64,000 bases of DNA from DATKOF01 sp035524795 (GTDB lineage Bacteria; Pseudomonadota; Gammaproteobacteria; Burkholderiales; SG8-41): NCBI GenBank assembly GCA_035524795.1, contig DATKOF010000001.1:11703-75702 (forward strand). The letters run 5' to 3'. Under the pieces are notes generated by a model. The model ran no database searches, was not told the DNA's origin, and worked only from the letters and a program-made list of their open reading frames with translations. The position numbers and the translations under genes are program-made. Positions 17,887 to 26,911 of the stretch are shown one piece after another (position 1 is the first letter of the stretch; each line of letters begins with the position of its first letter).

Positions 17887-18711
17887 ATGCTGATGAATCG
17901 CGTACGTAGCCCTTTTAAGGTACGTTCGCTGTTTTTATCCGACATCCATCTCGGCACGCGCGCATGCCGCGCCGAACAACTCCTTTCCTTCATCAGGGAA
18001 TACGACTCCGAGTATATTTTCCTGATCGGCGATATCATAGATTTTTGGGCGATGAGCCGTGGTGTCTATTGGCCGGCGCAGCATAATACCGTAGTGCAGA
18101 AAATCCTCAGAAAGGCGAGGCATCAGACACGCATCATCCTGATCCCGGGCAATCACGACGAGGCGTTGCGAGAATATGTCGGCAGCACGTTCGGCAATAT
18201 CACCCTGGCGCGCGAATATGTCCATACCACGGCCGATGGCAAGCGTTACCTGCTGCTGCATGGCGACGAATATGACCAGGTGACGACGTATCACCGCTGG
18301 ATATCGATACTCGGGGACGTTTCCTATACTTTTCTGATCCATCTTAACCGCGCGCTCTCGTTGCTGCGCCGCAAACTCGGCATCAGCGGATACTGGTCGC
18401 TTGCCGATTACGCCAAGCGCAACGTCCTGCAGGCCGTCAGCTTCATCAGTAATTTCGAGGATGCTGTCGCACACAACGTAAGACATCGCGACCTCGATGG
18501 CGTAATTTGCGGACATATCCATACGCCGACAATCAAACAGATCGGCGGCATCACTTATGTCAATTGCGGAGATTGGGTCGACAGCTGCAGCGCGATCGTT
18601 GAACATCATGACGGGCGGCTGGAACTGGTGCGCCATACCCGATCGGCCGATGAATCGCCGACCGAGATGCCCGAAGAAGAAGCAGTCCGCGCGGAGGCTG
18701 AGTTGCTATAA
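17887..18711 (+). CDS. LpxH-like calcineurin-fold phosphoesterase
   Basis: A metallophosphoesterase of about 274 residues. Metal-binding motifs are in order: FLSDIHLG (DxH), IFLIGDIIDFW (GD), IPGNHDE (GNHD), LLLHGDEYD and CGHIHTP. The overall plan matches the UDP-2,3-diacylglucosamine pyrophosphatase family, which cleaves the lipid A precursor at the cytoplasmic membrane face. It also resembles paralogues of unknown substrate that are longer than LpxH (about 240 residues). ATG at 17887 or 17893 could be the start; an upstream TTG is less likely. The acidic tail is PTEMPEEEAVRAEAE. Confidence 0.85.
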   Translation: MLMNRVRSPFKVRSLFLSDIHLGTRACRAEQLLSFIREYDSEYIFLIGDIIDFWAMSRGVYWPAQHNTVVQKILRKARHQTRIILIPGNHDEALREYVGSTFGNITLAREYVHTTADGKRYLLLHGDEYDQVTTYHRWISILGDVSYTFLIHLNRALSLLRRKLGISGYWSLADYAKRNVLQAVSFISNFEDAVAHNVRHRDLDGVICGHIHTPTIKQIGGITYVNCGDWVDSCSAIVEHHDGRLELVRHTRSADESPTEMPEEEAVRAEAELL

Positions 18712-18762
18712 TCTGCACCATACGCTTTCGCGAGCGGCCAAATCGGTTTACATCAAGTTTCC

Positions 18763-19557
18763 TTGCAAATCTCCGTCAAGGGCAGCGTAGTTAATTATGA
18801 GGTTGCCGGCAACGGTCCATGGTTGGCGCTAAGCCATCCACTTGCGTGCGACCTGCACGTATGGGATCGACAGATGCCCGCGCTTACCGCCAGATTCCGT
18901 GTGTTGCGCTATGACACACGCGGCCACGGCGGCAGTTCTGCATCAGCGGGCGCCTACACGCTTGAACAGCTTGCCGACGACGCCCACGATCTGTTCCAGG
19001 CACTGGACATCGACTGCGCGCATTGGGTCGGTCTGTCTTTAGGCAGCCTGATCGGACAGACATTCGCGCTTAAATATCCGACGAAGCTGCAATCGCTGGC
19101 GCTGGCCGGAACCACCAGCCGCTATCCGCCCCAGGCAATAAAGGCGTTCCAGGAACGCATCCAAAATGTCGAGACCGGCGGAATGGACGTGGTGACCGAA
19201 GCGACACTCGAGCGCTGGTTTACTGAACCCTTCCGCAAAGCTCATCCTCGGGTCATGGATGACATCGCGCGCCGGATCCGTACGACGCCGGTCGCCGGCT
19301 ACATTGGCTGCTGTCGTGCCGTTTCCCGGATCAATCTGACGGAACGCCTCGGCGAAATCAGCCGCCCTACGCTGGTAATGGTTGGCGCGCAGGATTCCGG
19401 CACTCCGGTTGCGATGGCGCGGACGATCTACCATGCATTGCCGGGAGCCGAGCTGGTGATCGTGCCTTCAGCAGCGCACCTGCTCAACATCGAACAACCG
19501 CAGGCGTTTAATACCGCGCTGCTGTCGTTCTTGGCCCGCACCAGCGGAGCGCGCTGA
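18763..19557 (+). CDS. Alpha/beta hydrolase (3-oxoadipate enol-lactonase-like)
   Basis: A 264-residue hydrolase. The nucleophile elbow is VGLSLGSLIG, the acid lies in GAQDSGTPVAMA and the base in SAAHLLNIEQPQAF, in the order and spacing of PcaD-type enol-lactonases. YDTRGHGGSSASAGAYTLEQL is also typical. The start is TTG; no ATG lies near the expected N-terminus. No other protocatechuate-pathway gene is nearby, so the substrate is open. It follows the phosphoesterase by 51 bases on the same strand and ends next to the convergent Thx gene. Confidence 0.86.
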   Translation: MQISVKGSVVNYEVAGNGPWLALSHPLACDLHVWDRQMPALTARFRVLRYDTRGHGGSSASAGAYTLEQLADDAHDLFQALDIDCAHWVGLSLGSLIGQTFALKYPTKLQSLALAGTTSRYPPQAIKAFQERIQNVETGGMDVVTEATLERWFTEPFRKAHPRVMDDIARRIRTTPVAGYIGCCRAVSRINLTERLGEISRPTLVMVGAQDSGTPVAMARTIYHALPGAELVIVPSAAHLLNIEQPQAFNTALLSFLARTSGAR

Positions 19558-19686
19558 TCAGCCGGATTTCTTGGCCGCCGATCCGGTCTTCCCGGCCTGT
19601 TTTTTCCGGGGATTATGCGGACGGGTCTTGCCATACGACCCCTTGAAGATCTTGCCGCGAAAAGTCCTTTTGTCGCCTTTGCCCAT
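19558..19686 (-). CDS. 30S ribosomal protein Thx
   Basis: A 42-residue, strongly basic protein. It begins MGKGDKRTFRGKIFKGSYGK, the conserved Thx sequence, then TRPHNPRKK and a Lys/Ala tail. Thx is a small peptide bound at the head of the 30S subunit and is found in Thermus and many Betaproteobacteria. The frame is clean from ATG at 19686 to TGA at 19558. The gene stands alone and is convergent with the hydrolase; its stop abuts the hydrolase stop. Confidence 0.9.
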   Translation of the reverse strand: MGKGDKRTFRGKIFKGSYGKTRPHNPRKKQAGKTGSAAKKSG

Positions 19687-19723
19687 GATTTTTGGTCAGG
19701 TCACACCGTAACACGAATCGACA

Positions 19724-20638
19724 TCAACCGATGCCAGGCCGTGTCAGCCGGGACTCAAGCCACTTCTTGATGCGGTTGGCATCGCCGAGGCGCGTATATT
19801 TCCCCCAGGAATCGAGCAGTACGATGACCACGGAACGTGCCGCAATTTTGGCCTGCATGACCAGGCAGCGGCCAGCTTCGCTGATATAGCCGGTTTTCGA
19901 CAGCCCGATGTTCCAGCTTGGACTCTTGACTAGGCGGTTCGAGTTGTGAAACTCCATGCGACGCCCCGTAGCCGTCGTTACTGCATGTGACGCCGTCGTC
20001 GTAAATTCGCGGATCGCCGGGTAACGATAAGCGGTATCAACCATTTTGACGAGATCCTGCGCCGTCGAAACATTGCGGCTGTCGAGCCCGGTCGGATCGA
20101 CGAAGCGGGTATTGGCCATGCCGATCTCCGCTGCCTTGCGGTTCATCGCCGCCACGAATGCGGGAGTTCCGCCGGGATAATTGCGGCCGAGCGCGGCAGC
20201 CGCACGATTTTCAGAAGACATCAACGCCAGTCGCAGCAGGCTTTCCCGCGACAGTCGGGTGCCCACCGTCAACCGCGATCCCGTATGTTTGATTGTGTCA
20301 ACATCGGCGCTGCTGATGGCCAAGATTTCATCGGGCGGCAGGTTGGCATCAAGCACCACCATCGCTGTCATCAGTTTGGTGATCGAGGCAATGGCCGCGG
20401 TGCTGCCAATATTCTTCTCGTAGATCGTCGCGCCGCTATCCTGATCGATGATCAACGCGGTCGTGGACTTCAGATTGAGACGGCTCTCGATAAGCAATGA
20501 TTGCCCTCCCGCCGTTCCGGCGGATGGCTTGTAGGAAACATCGACAAACTCCGCCCCTACAGCGCTGGCAACCATCACCATCGACCACACTGCTGCCCAT
20601 GTTATCCCGCTACTCGGGCTGATGCCAAATCGCAGCAC
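19724..20638 (-). CDS. pbpG: D-alanyl-D-alanine endopeptidase, PBP7 type (S11)
   Basis: A periplasmic S11 peptidase of 304 residues that cuts peptidoglycan cross-links. The three active-site motifs are ASITKLMT (Ser85/Lys88 in this numbering), MSSENRAA (Ser-x-Asn) and LSKTGYISEAG (KTG). An N-terminal hydrophobic stretch ending SAVGAEF is the signal. The frame is open to an ATG at 20734, but GTG at 20638 has GGAGG 7 bases upstream and gives a proper signal peptide, so I choose it. Length and motif spacing fit PbpG rather than the larger DacA. Confidence 0.9.
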   Translation of the reverse strand: MLRFGISPSSGITWAAVWSMVMVASAVGAEFVDVSYKPSAGTAGGQSLLIESRLNLKSTTALIIDQDSGATIYEKNIGSTAAIASITKLMTAMVVLDANLPPDEILAISSADVDTIKHTGSRLTVGTRLSRESLLRLALMSSENRAAAALGRNYPGGTPAFVAAMNRKAAEIGMANTRFVDPTGLDSRNVSTAQDLVKMVDTAYRYPAIREFTTTASHAVTTATGRRMEFHNSNRLVKSPSWNIGLSKTGYISEAGRCLVMQAKIAARSVVIVLLDSWGKYTRLGDANRIKKWLESRLTRPGIG

Positions 20639-20935
20639 TCCACCACCTCCCCGTCTTAGCGCCAGTCGGACCGGCCGACGATAAGATAGCAAAAATCGAC
20701 AGTTAGGAAAAGGTCTTGAAATCATTTCAAGCATCGACGGCGGTCAATACGGGCATAACAGGGCGGCGATGCCCCTTTGATATCGGGAAATCTGCCGCAT
20801 GCGCCGTTCGTCGGCATCGATTCGTCTCTGCTGTCATTTTCACTGAAACCATGCTTGTAATAATATCCAATACGCGGTAGAAACTGTCCTTTTTCCGACG
20901 TTAAGTCAATTATCAAACCTGTAACGGCCTATCGA

Positions 20936-21490
20936 ATGCCAGCATCCCCTTCGGTCTCCTCATATACGAAAGCCGCCATTACGCTGCACTGGCTGATGTT
21001 CGCGCTGATCGCATGCGGTTTTGCACTCGGCCAATACATGGCCGATCTGCCGTTGTCTCCGATGAAGCTCAGATATTTTTCCTGGCATAAATGGCTGGGC
21101 GTGACTATCTTCATGCTCGCCGTCATGCGGATCGCATGGCGGGCGACCCACCCGGCACCGTTGCCGCCCGCCGGAACCCCCGCGTGGCAGAATGCGGCGG
21201 CCGGCGCCATTCACATCCTGCTCTACCTGCTGATCATCGCCATTCCGCTGAGCGGGTGGCTGCACAGTTCGGCCGCGGGAGTACAAACGGTCTATCTCGG
21301 CCTGCTGCCACTGCCTGACCTGCTACCCAAGAACAAGCCGCTCTCGGAATTTCTCGGCGAAGTTCATGAAATCCTGAATGATGGTCTCGCGGTGCTGGTC
21401 GCCGTCCATGCGGCGGCGGCACTCAAGCACCATTTCGTCAACCGCGACGATATATTGAGACGCATGCTGCCCTTCCTCGGACCGCGCTGA
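20936..21490 (+). CDS. Cytochrome b561 family protein
   Basis: A 184-residue membrane protein with four transmembrane helices. Candidate haem-ligand histidines are at residues 18 (ITLHW), 51 (SWHKW), 144 (GEVHEI) and 158 (VAVHAAAALKHH). These proteins carry electrons across the inner membrane, and some oxidise superoxide in the periplasm. The YceI gene follows 6 bases later on the same strand, a frequent pairing that suggests a shared role with a quinone- or isoprenoid-like ligand. Confidence 0.93.
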   Translation: MPASPSVSSYTKAAITLHWLMFALIACGFALGQYMADLPLSPMKLRYFSWHKWLGVTIFMLAVMRIAWRATHPAPLPPAGTPAWQNAAAGAIHILLYLLIIAIPLSGWLHSSAAGVQTVYLGLLPLPDLLPKNKPLSEFLGEVHEILNDGLAVLVAVHAAAALKHHFVNRDDILRRMLPFLGPR

Positions 21491-21496
21491 GATCCG

Positions 21497-22057
21497 ATGA
21501 TGCGATGGCTGATTCTCGCCGTGGCGGCCGGTCTGCCCGTGGTGACCGCGGCCACGGAGCAGAACGTCGTCTACGATAAAAGCCGGATTACCTGCGCGTC
21601 GCGCCAGATGGGCGTACCCGTGGAAGCCGACTTCAGGCAGTTCACCGCCCGGATCGACTTCGATCCCGGCCGCCCCGACGGCAGCAGGATTTCAATCGCG
21701 ATCAACACCGCCAGTTTCGAGTTTGATCCAGAAGTCGACGATGAAGTCAGAGGCCGGCTGTGGCTGAATGCCCACGATTTCCCGCAGGCGCGCTTCATAT
21801 CGTCCAGCGTGCGCGCAATCGGCAACGGCCGTTACGAAGCACGCGGTACGCTGGAAATCAAGGGCGCCCGCAGCGAAGTCACCGTGCCTTTTACTTATCA
21901 GCCGGCGGCCGGCGGCGTATTCGAAGGAGTATTCGTGATCAGCCGCCTGCACTACAACATCGGCGAGGGCAAGTGGCGCGACACCGATACCGTCGGCGAT
22001 GACGTGCAGATCAAATTCCGGATCGTGACCGACAGCCCGGCGGCGAAGAGGAAATAG
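21497..22057 (+). CDS. YceI family protein (cytochrome b561-linked)
   Basis: A 186-residue periplasmic lipocalin-like protein. The first 18 residues are a signal peptide. The mature part includes VYDKSRITCASRQMGVPVEA, FSSSV-type strands near residue 95, and GTLEIKGARSEVTVPFTYQ. GEGKWRDTDTVGDDVQIKF is the typical C-terminal strand pair. YceI barrels bind long isoprenoid chains. It is co-transcribed with cytochrome b561. A Cys in the first strand is unlike the YceI at 1.3 kb, so the two are diverged paralogues. Confidence 0.92.
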   Translation: MMRWLILAVAAGLPVVTAATEQNVVYDKSRITCASRQMGVPVEADFRQFTARIDFDPGRPDGSRISIAINTASFEFDPEVDDEVRGRLWLNAHDFPQARFISSSVRAIGNGRYEARGTLEIKGARSEVTVPFTYQPAAGGVFEGVFVISRLHYNIGEGKWRDTDTVGDDVQIKFRIVTDSPAAKRK

Positions 22058-22074
22058 GAAGGTCCCGACCGGTT

Positions 22075-23919
22075 TCAGATCACGACTGGCGCGGCTGCCC
22101 GACCCTCGTGCTGTCGTTCGGTCTCCTCCTCCTGCTGCTGCAGCGCCCACATTTCGGCATAGGCGCCGCCGCGCGCCAGCAGTTCGCGATGGGTGCCGCG
22201 TTCGACGATACGCCCCGCCGCCATCACCAGAATCTGATCGGCATCCATCACCGTGGACAACCGGTGCGCAATCACCAGCGTGGTATGCCCTTGCGCAACA
22301 CGCGCCAGCTCATCCTGGATCGCCTGCTCGGTCGCCGAATCGAGCGCCGATGTCGCCTCGTCGAAAATCAGGATCGCGGGGTTCTTGAGGATCGCGCGCG
22401 CGATGGCGACGCGCTGCTTTTCTCCGCCCGACAGCTTCAAGCCGCGCTCGCCGACGCGTGACTCGTACTGCTCCGGCAGACGCATCACGAAATCATGGAT
22501 GTGCGCGGCCTGGGCGGCGGCGATCACCTCTTCGCGCACGGCGTCGGGCCGTCCGTACTGGATGTTGTAGTAAATGGTGTCGTTGAACAGCACCGTGTCC
22601 TGCGGCACGATGCCGATCGCGCCGCGCAGGCTCGACTGCGTCAGATCGCGGATATCCCGGCCGTTGATCGTGATGCGGCCGCCGGTGACGTCATAAAACC
22701 GGTACAGCAGGCGCGCCAGCGTCGATTTCCCCGCCCCGCTGTGGCCGACCACGGCGACCTTGGCGCCCGGCGCGATCGCGAAATCCACGCCGAACAGGAT
22801 CTGGCGTTGCGGGTCGTAGCTGAAATCCACCTGTTCGAAGCGGATTGCGGCGCGGGCCGTCTCCAGCGGCGCGGCGCCCGGCCGGTCCTCGATCTCGCGG
22901 TGCTGGCCGAGCAGGCGGAACATCCGATCCATGTCGGTCAGCGACTGCTTGATCTCGCGATAGACGGTGCCGAGGAAATTAAGCGGGATATAGAGCTGGA
23001 TCAGCAGCCCGTTGACCAGCACCAGGTCGCCAAGCGTCAGGTTCCTGGCAACCACGCCCTGCGCCGCCAGTATCATCAACAGCGTCACCGCAATCGCGAT
23101 CACGCAACTCTGGCCGATGTTCAGGATTCCCAGCGACATTTCGGTCCTGACCGCCGCAGTCTCGTACTTGTGCAGGCTTTCGTCGTAGCGCCGCGCCTCG
23201 TACTCCTCATTGTTGAAATATTTGACCGTCTCGTAGTTGAGCAGGCTGTCGATCGCGCGCGTGTTGGCGCGGGAATCCAGTTCATTGGCCTGACGGCGGA
23301 TGTCCATCCGCCACTGGGTGATCAGGATGGTGAAGGCGGTGTAAATCGCGACCGCAACAAAGGTAATCGCGGTGAAGCGCCAGTCGAATTTCGCCAGCAG
23401 CACCACGGCGACCAGCGCGAACTCGAGGATCACCGGAATGATCGCGAACAGCATGTAACTGAGCAACGTGTTGATGCCGCGCGTGCCGCGTTCGATATCG
23501 CGCGACACGCCGCCGGTCTGGCGCTCCAGATGGAATCGCAGCGACAGCGCGTGCAGATGGCGGAACACCGTCAGCGCGATCCGGCGCACCGCGCGCTGTC
23601 CGACGCGGACGAACACCACATCGCGCAATTCGGCGAACAGCGTCGAGGACAGCCGCAGGATTCCGTAGATGCACAGCAGTGCGAACGGCATCGCCACCAC
23701 CGCCTGCGTCGGCGTCAGGCGGTCTATGACTTCCTTGAATATCAGCGGCACGCCGACGTTGGCCAGCTTGGCAATGACCAGAAACGACAGCGCGACCAGC
23801 ACCCGGCCCTTGAACTCCCACAGATAGGGCAATAGCATCCCGACGGTGCGCCATTCGCTGCCCCGGCTGTTCTGTGCGACGGGTGTCAGTGCTGCGACGG
23901 GGTGCTGGGAAGCGGCCAT
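22075..23919 (-). CDS. ABC exporter of the Atm1/HMT family (fused permease-ATPase)
   Basis: A 614-residue half-transporter. Six transmembrane helices lie in residues 40-320, with the Atm1 signature ERGTRGINTLLSYMLF and SLLNYETVKYFNNEEYE. The ATPase domain has Walker A VGHSGAGKSTLARLLY, signature LKLSGGEKQRVAIARA, Walker B ILIFDEATSALDS and the switch His in VIAHRLST. Atm1-type exporters move glutathione-based sulfur species or metal conjugates. ATG at 23919 is chosen over an upstream opening rich in Cys and Gly. A candidate terminator lies 67 bases before the start. Confidence 0.94.
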   Translation of the reverse strand: MAASQHPVAALTPVAQNSRGSEWRTVGMLLPYLWEFKGRVLVALSFLVIAKLANVGVPLIFKEVIDRLTPTQAVVAMPFALLCIYGILRLSSTLFAELRDVVFVRVGQRAVRRIALTVFRHLHALSLRFHLERQTGGVSRDIERGTRGINTLLSYMLFAIIPVILEFALVAVVLLAKFDWRFTAITFVAVAIYTAFTILITQWRMDIRRQANELDSRANTRAIDSLLNYETVKYFNNEEYEARRYDESLHKYETAAVRTEMSLGILNIGQSCVIAIAVTLLMILAAQGVVARNLTLGDLVLVNGLLIQLYIPLNFLGTVYREIKQSLTDMDRMFRLLGQHREIEDRPGAAPLETARAAIRFEQVDFSYDPQRQILFGVDFAIAPGAKVAVVGHSGAGKSTLARLLYRFYDVTGGRITINGRDIRDLTQSSLRGAIGIVPQDTVLFNDTIYYNIQYGRPDAVREEVIAAAQAAHIHDFVMRLPEQYESRVGERGLKLSGGEKQRVAIARAILKNPAILIFDEATSALDSATEQAIQDELARVAQGHTTLVIAHRLSTVMDADQILVMAAGRIVERGTHRELLARGGAYAEMWALQQQEEETERQHEGRAAAPVVI

Positions 23920-23985
23920 AGGCAATATTGTAGCCGCCCCGCATCCGCCGTTGCCGCCCCGTCGGCATGCCGATCCGGAGCAGTA

Positions 23986-24089
23986 CAAAAAATGGGCGCA
24001 ACTGACTGCGCCCGAAGCACCAAAGGAGGAGGATGGAGGCGAAGAGCGGACTGCAACTCCTGCCCCCGCTGCTTAATTAGCAATTCGAA
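23986..24089 (-). ncRNA. Candidate small RNA or attenuated leader upstream of the Atm1-type gene
   Basis: On the minus strand a TATAAT box (24096-24101) is followed about 85 bases later by a hairpin (arms 24007-24013 and 23994-24000, 7 GC-rich pairs, 6-base loop) and a T-tract (23986-23992). This is a complete promoter-to-terminator unit of about 100 nt. It could be a free sRNA, or a leader in which termination is relieved to express the ABC exporter 67 bases on. The -35 box is poor. The surrounding 23920-24347 stretch has no convincing gene. Confidence 0.45.
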
Positions 24090-24347
24090 TGCCAGATTAT
24101 AATTTATTGAAAACGATGGATTATTTCAGGTCTTCTAAACTCGCTACGCCCTGTTTAAGGGCTGCTGAAAAACCTGCCGCACCAAAGTTATTCATTTTCT
24201 GATTCAAGGGAATTCCGCGATGGAGCGTTTTTCCCGGTGAAGCCGTCGACGCGATGGCGATAACTGGTTGTAAAATTTTGTAATTCCGGTATGTCCTTCG
24301 AAACCGTATCGCGTTAAATTGGGCATCATCTTGCAAAGGAGTCGATC

Positions 24348-24926
24348 ATGAAACTCGGAATAACGGTCAGCGGTGGCGCGCTGATATTGGCGCTGGCAAA
24401 TGGTAGCGCCAGCGCAAACGATTTCGTCGATACCGCACCGGTAATTTCAGCGACGCCGATAATGCAAAGCGTACCGCAGCAAGTCTGTCAGCCCCAGACC
24501 GTGGTAACCCAACCTCCGCCTCCGTCACAAGGACAGGGAATCGCCGGCGGCATCATTGGCGGCCTGGCCGGGGGACTGCTGGGCGCCCAGGTAGGACATG
24601 GCAGCGGCAAGACTGCGGCAACTATCGTGGGCGCCGCGGGTGGCGCGATCGTCGGCAACCAGATTGCCACCTCCCCCTCAGCGCCTACCGCGCAGACCGT
24701 GCAGACCTGCAGTAACGTGATGAACAACATTGTCACGGGTTATACCATCGTTTATCGGTACAATGGCCGCGATGTCACGACCACCCTGCCGTACAATCCC
24801 GGCAGTTACGTAAAGATAGGCGTCGGCGTCATAGACGAAGGCGTGGCAGTTGTCGCACCGCGCAGACGCGACGAACGTTTCAACCAAGTGCCGCCGCCCC
24901 CTCCTCCGCCCGGCTATTACCGATAA
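24348..24926 (+). CDS. Glycine-zipper 2TM domain envelope protein
   Basis: A 192-residue exported protein. Residues 1-23 are a signal peptide ending SASAND. A glycine-zipper hairpin follows: GIAGGIIGGLAGGLLGAQVG and TIVGAAGGAIVGNQIA. The C-terminal half is a small beta domain with VTGYTIVYRYNGRDVTTTLP, as in 17-kDa surface antigen (SlyB/Rick_17kDa) relatives. It ends in a Pro-rich tail. AAGGAG precedes the ATG and a strong terminator follows. It probably supports the outer membrane; no exact role is known. Confidence 0.87.
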   Translation: MKLGITVSGGALILALANGSASANDFVDTAPVISATPIMQSVPQQVCQPQTVVTQPPPPSQGQGIAGGIIGGLAGGLLGAQVGHGSGKTAATIVGAAGGAIVGNQIATSPSAPTAQTVQTCSNVMNNIVTGYTIVYRYNGRDVTTTLPYNPGSYVKIGVGVIDEGVAVVAPRRRDERFNQVPPPPPPPGYYR

Positions 24927-24947
24927 CTGCAGTCGCGTTCCAGTCGG

Positions 24948-24983
24948 GGCGTGGAATGCGAATTCCACGCCTCTTTCTTTTTC
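24948..24983 (+). terminator. Rho-independent terminator after the glycine-zipper gene
   Basis: A perfect 10-base stem (GGCGTGGAAT / ATTCCACGCC) with a GCGA loop at 24948-24971 is followed by a T-rich tail to 24983. It lies 22 bases after the stop. Confidence 0.88.
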
Positions 24984-24987
24984 GGGT

Positions 24988-26154
24988 TCAGGTGAAATCG
25001 CGCACGCGGCCATAAGACGACCAGCCGATCAGCAAGCGCACGATTTCATAGCAAAGCCAGGACACCGCGCGCGCCGGCAGCCGTTGTTTCCGCCACGTCG
25101 TGCGCCGCACCGGCTCGGCGCCCACTGCGATCGCTTCCTCCAGACTGCGCCGGAGCGTGCGTGCGAACGCAGCGTCCTCGATCACAACATTGGCTTCGCG
25201 CGCCAGCAGCAGGCTCAGCGGCTCGATGTTCGAAGAACCGACCGTCGCCCAGTGCCCATCGATCACCGCAACCTTCGCGTGCATGAAGCTGTGGTGGTAT
25301 TCCTGGATCTCGATTCCCGCATCGAGCAATTGCCGGTACAGAGCGCGCGATGCGTAATGCAGCAGTCGGTATTCGACCCGTCCCTGCAACAGCAATATCA
25401 CGCGTACGCCGCGCGCGGCAGCCTCGCTCAACGCGCGGCGGAAATTCTTGCCCGGAAAAAAATAGGCGTTGGCGATCAGCACCTCGGAGCGCGCCCGTCG
25501 TATCGCCTCCAGATAGGCATTCTCGATATCTCTGCGATGGCGCACGTTGTTGCGGATCACGAATGCTGCGCGCTGCCCGCCACGCGGGCCGGCGACCGTT
25601 CCGGCCGCCTGACGCGGCAACCGGCGCAATCGTAACTGCGTCCATGTCACCTGCCACCACAGCCGCGTCACCACGCGGTGTATTGCGGAAAGCAGCGGCC
25701 CCTCAACCATGACTGCGTAATCGAAGCGCGGCGGAATCTGTCCCGGCGTATCCATGTCGTCGATCACGTTGATGCCTCCGACAAAGGCGACGCTGCCATC
25801 CACTACCGCAACCTTGTGATGCAGTCGACGCAACTGGGTACGACGGAAACGCCACACCGCGAGCTGCGGCCGGTAATTGAGCACCTGCACTCCGGCCTGC
25901 TGCATCCCGCGCAGGAATCCGGCGCTCAAATCCTTCGAGCCGAAGCCGTCCAGCAGCAAATGCACGGCGACGCCGCGCCGCGCCGCCTGCATCAGCGCTT
26001 TCGCTACCGCCTGGCCGCTGCTGTCCTCCGCAAAAATATAGGTCTGCAGATGGATTTCGTCAGCGGCTGCATTGCACGCAGCGATCAGCGCCGGAAAGTA
26101 TTCGGCCCCGTTCCGCAACAGCTGGATGCGGTTGCCCTGGAAAAACCGGATCAT
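24988..26154 (-). CDS. clsB: Cardiolipin synthase B (phospholipase D family)
   Basis: A 388-residue enzyme with two HKD motifs: His112-x-Lys114-x4-Asp119 (LHHKVAVVDG) and His292-x-Lys294-x4-Asp299 (MHAKVAVIDG), each followed by GGIN or GSSNIEP. These catalyse phosphatidyl transfer to make cardiolipin at the inner membrane. No N-terminal transmembrane helices are present, unlike ClsA. ATG at 26154 overlaps the stop of the upstream endonuclease/phosphatase gene by 4 bases. E. coli has the same ybhP-clsB order, which supports the ClsB assignment. Confidence 0.9.
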   Translation of the reverse strand: MIRFFQGNRIQLLRNGAEYFPALIAACNAAADEIHLQTYIFAEDSSGQAVAKALMQAARRGVAVHLLLDGFGSKDLSAGFLRGMQQAGVQVLNYRPQLAVWRFRRTQLRRLHHKVAVVDGSVAFVGGINVIDDMDTPGQIPPRFDYAVMVEGPLLSAIHRVVTRLWWQVTWTQLRLRRLPRQAAGTVAGPRGGQRAAFVIRNNVRHRRDIENAYLEAIRRARSEVLIANAYFFPGKNFRRALSEAAARGVRVILLLQGRVEYRLLHYASRALYRQLLDAGIEIQEYHHSFMHAKVAVIDGHWATVGSSNIEPLSLLLAREANVVIEDAAFARTLRRSLEEAIAVGAEPVRRTTWRKQRLPARAVSWLCYEIVRLLIGWSSYGRVRDFT

Positions 26155-26903
26155 TTTCTGACGATGGTCGAAGTCAGCGCGGCATGATCCGAAACCGGCG
26201 CCCACAGCCGGCCGTGATGCGCGTGCGCTCTCTCGACCGTGAACCCGCGTACGTAGATGCGGTCGAGCGGCAGCAGCGGCAGCCGCGCCGGAAAGCTGCG
26301 GGCGAAACGGCCGTGCGCCTGCTCGAACACTTCCTCCAGCCCGAGCGGCCGCGCCAGTTCGCGGTGGCCGCGCCGCGACCAGTCGTTGAAATCGCCGGCC
26401 ACGATCAACGGTGCCTGCGGCGGCACCAGCCGTTCGATGCGCGCGCGCAGCGCGCGCAACTGACGGCTGCGGTACCGGGAAAACAGGCCGAGATGGACGC
26501 ACACGCAATGCAGCACTTCGGTCCAGCCGGGCACCTGTATTTCACAATGCAGCAGCCCGCGCTGCTCGAAGCGATGCGCCGAGATATCCTCGTTGTCCCA
26601 GCGCATCAGCGGAAAACGGCTCAAGATCGCGTTGCCGTGATGGCCGCCATCGTAGATCGCATTGCGGCCGTAGGCGAAATCACCCCATCCGCCGCCGGCG
26701 AGAAACTCATGCTGCGGCTGGCGGGGGTTGTGGTCGTGGCGGCGGGCATGGTGCGTCGGGTCGCCCTGCACCTCCTGCAGGAATACCAGGTCGGCGTCGA
26801 GCTTGCACAGGCGCTCGCGCACGTCGTGAATCACCAGCCGGCGGTTGAAAAACGACAATCCCTTGTGGATGTTGTAAGTGGCAATATGCAGTGTGTCGCT
26901 CAT
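26151..26903 (-). CDS. Endonuclease/exonuclease/phosphatase family protein (YbhP-like)
   Basis: A 250-residue EEP-fold hydrolase. Motifs in order: IATYNIHKG (Asn), LVFLQEVQG (metal-binding Glu), HGNAILSRFPL, VAGDFNDWS (Asp/Asn pair) and VSDHAALTSTI (catalytic Asp-His). It has no signal peptide. Coupling by a 4-base overlap to clsB, as for ybhP in E. coli, suggests a role linked to phospholipid metabolism. The substrate is unproven. Confidence 0.9.
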   Translation of the reverse strand: MSDTLHIATYNIHKGLSFFNRRLVIHDVRERLCKLDADLVFLQEVQGDPTHHARRHDHNPRQPQHEFLAGGGWGDFAYGRNAIYDGGHHGNAILSRFPLMRWDNEDISAHRFEQRGLLHCEIQVPGWTEVLHCVCVHLGLFSRYRSRQLRALRARIERLVPPQAPLIVAGDFNDWSRRGHRELARPLGLEEVFEQAHGRFARSFPARLPLLPLDRIYVRGFTVERAHAHHGRLWAPVSDHAALTSTIVRK

Positions 26904-26911
26904 GGTCCGGA

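Noticed and set aside
20722..20916. 64-codon minus-strand frame upstream of the PBP7 gene
   Set aside because: No ribosome site or family; likely untranslated DNA between divergent genes.
22495..23835. 446-codon frame opposite the ABC exporter
   Set aside because: Antisense shadow with no ribosome site or motif.
24121..24336. 71-codon minus-strand frame before the glycine-zipper gene
   Set aside because: Starts with TTG, overlaps the likely promoter of the neighbour and shows no recognisable features.
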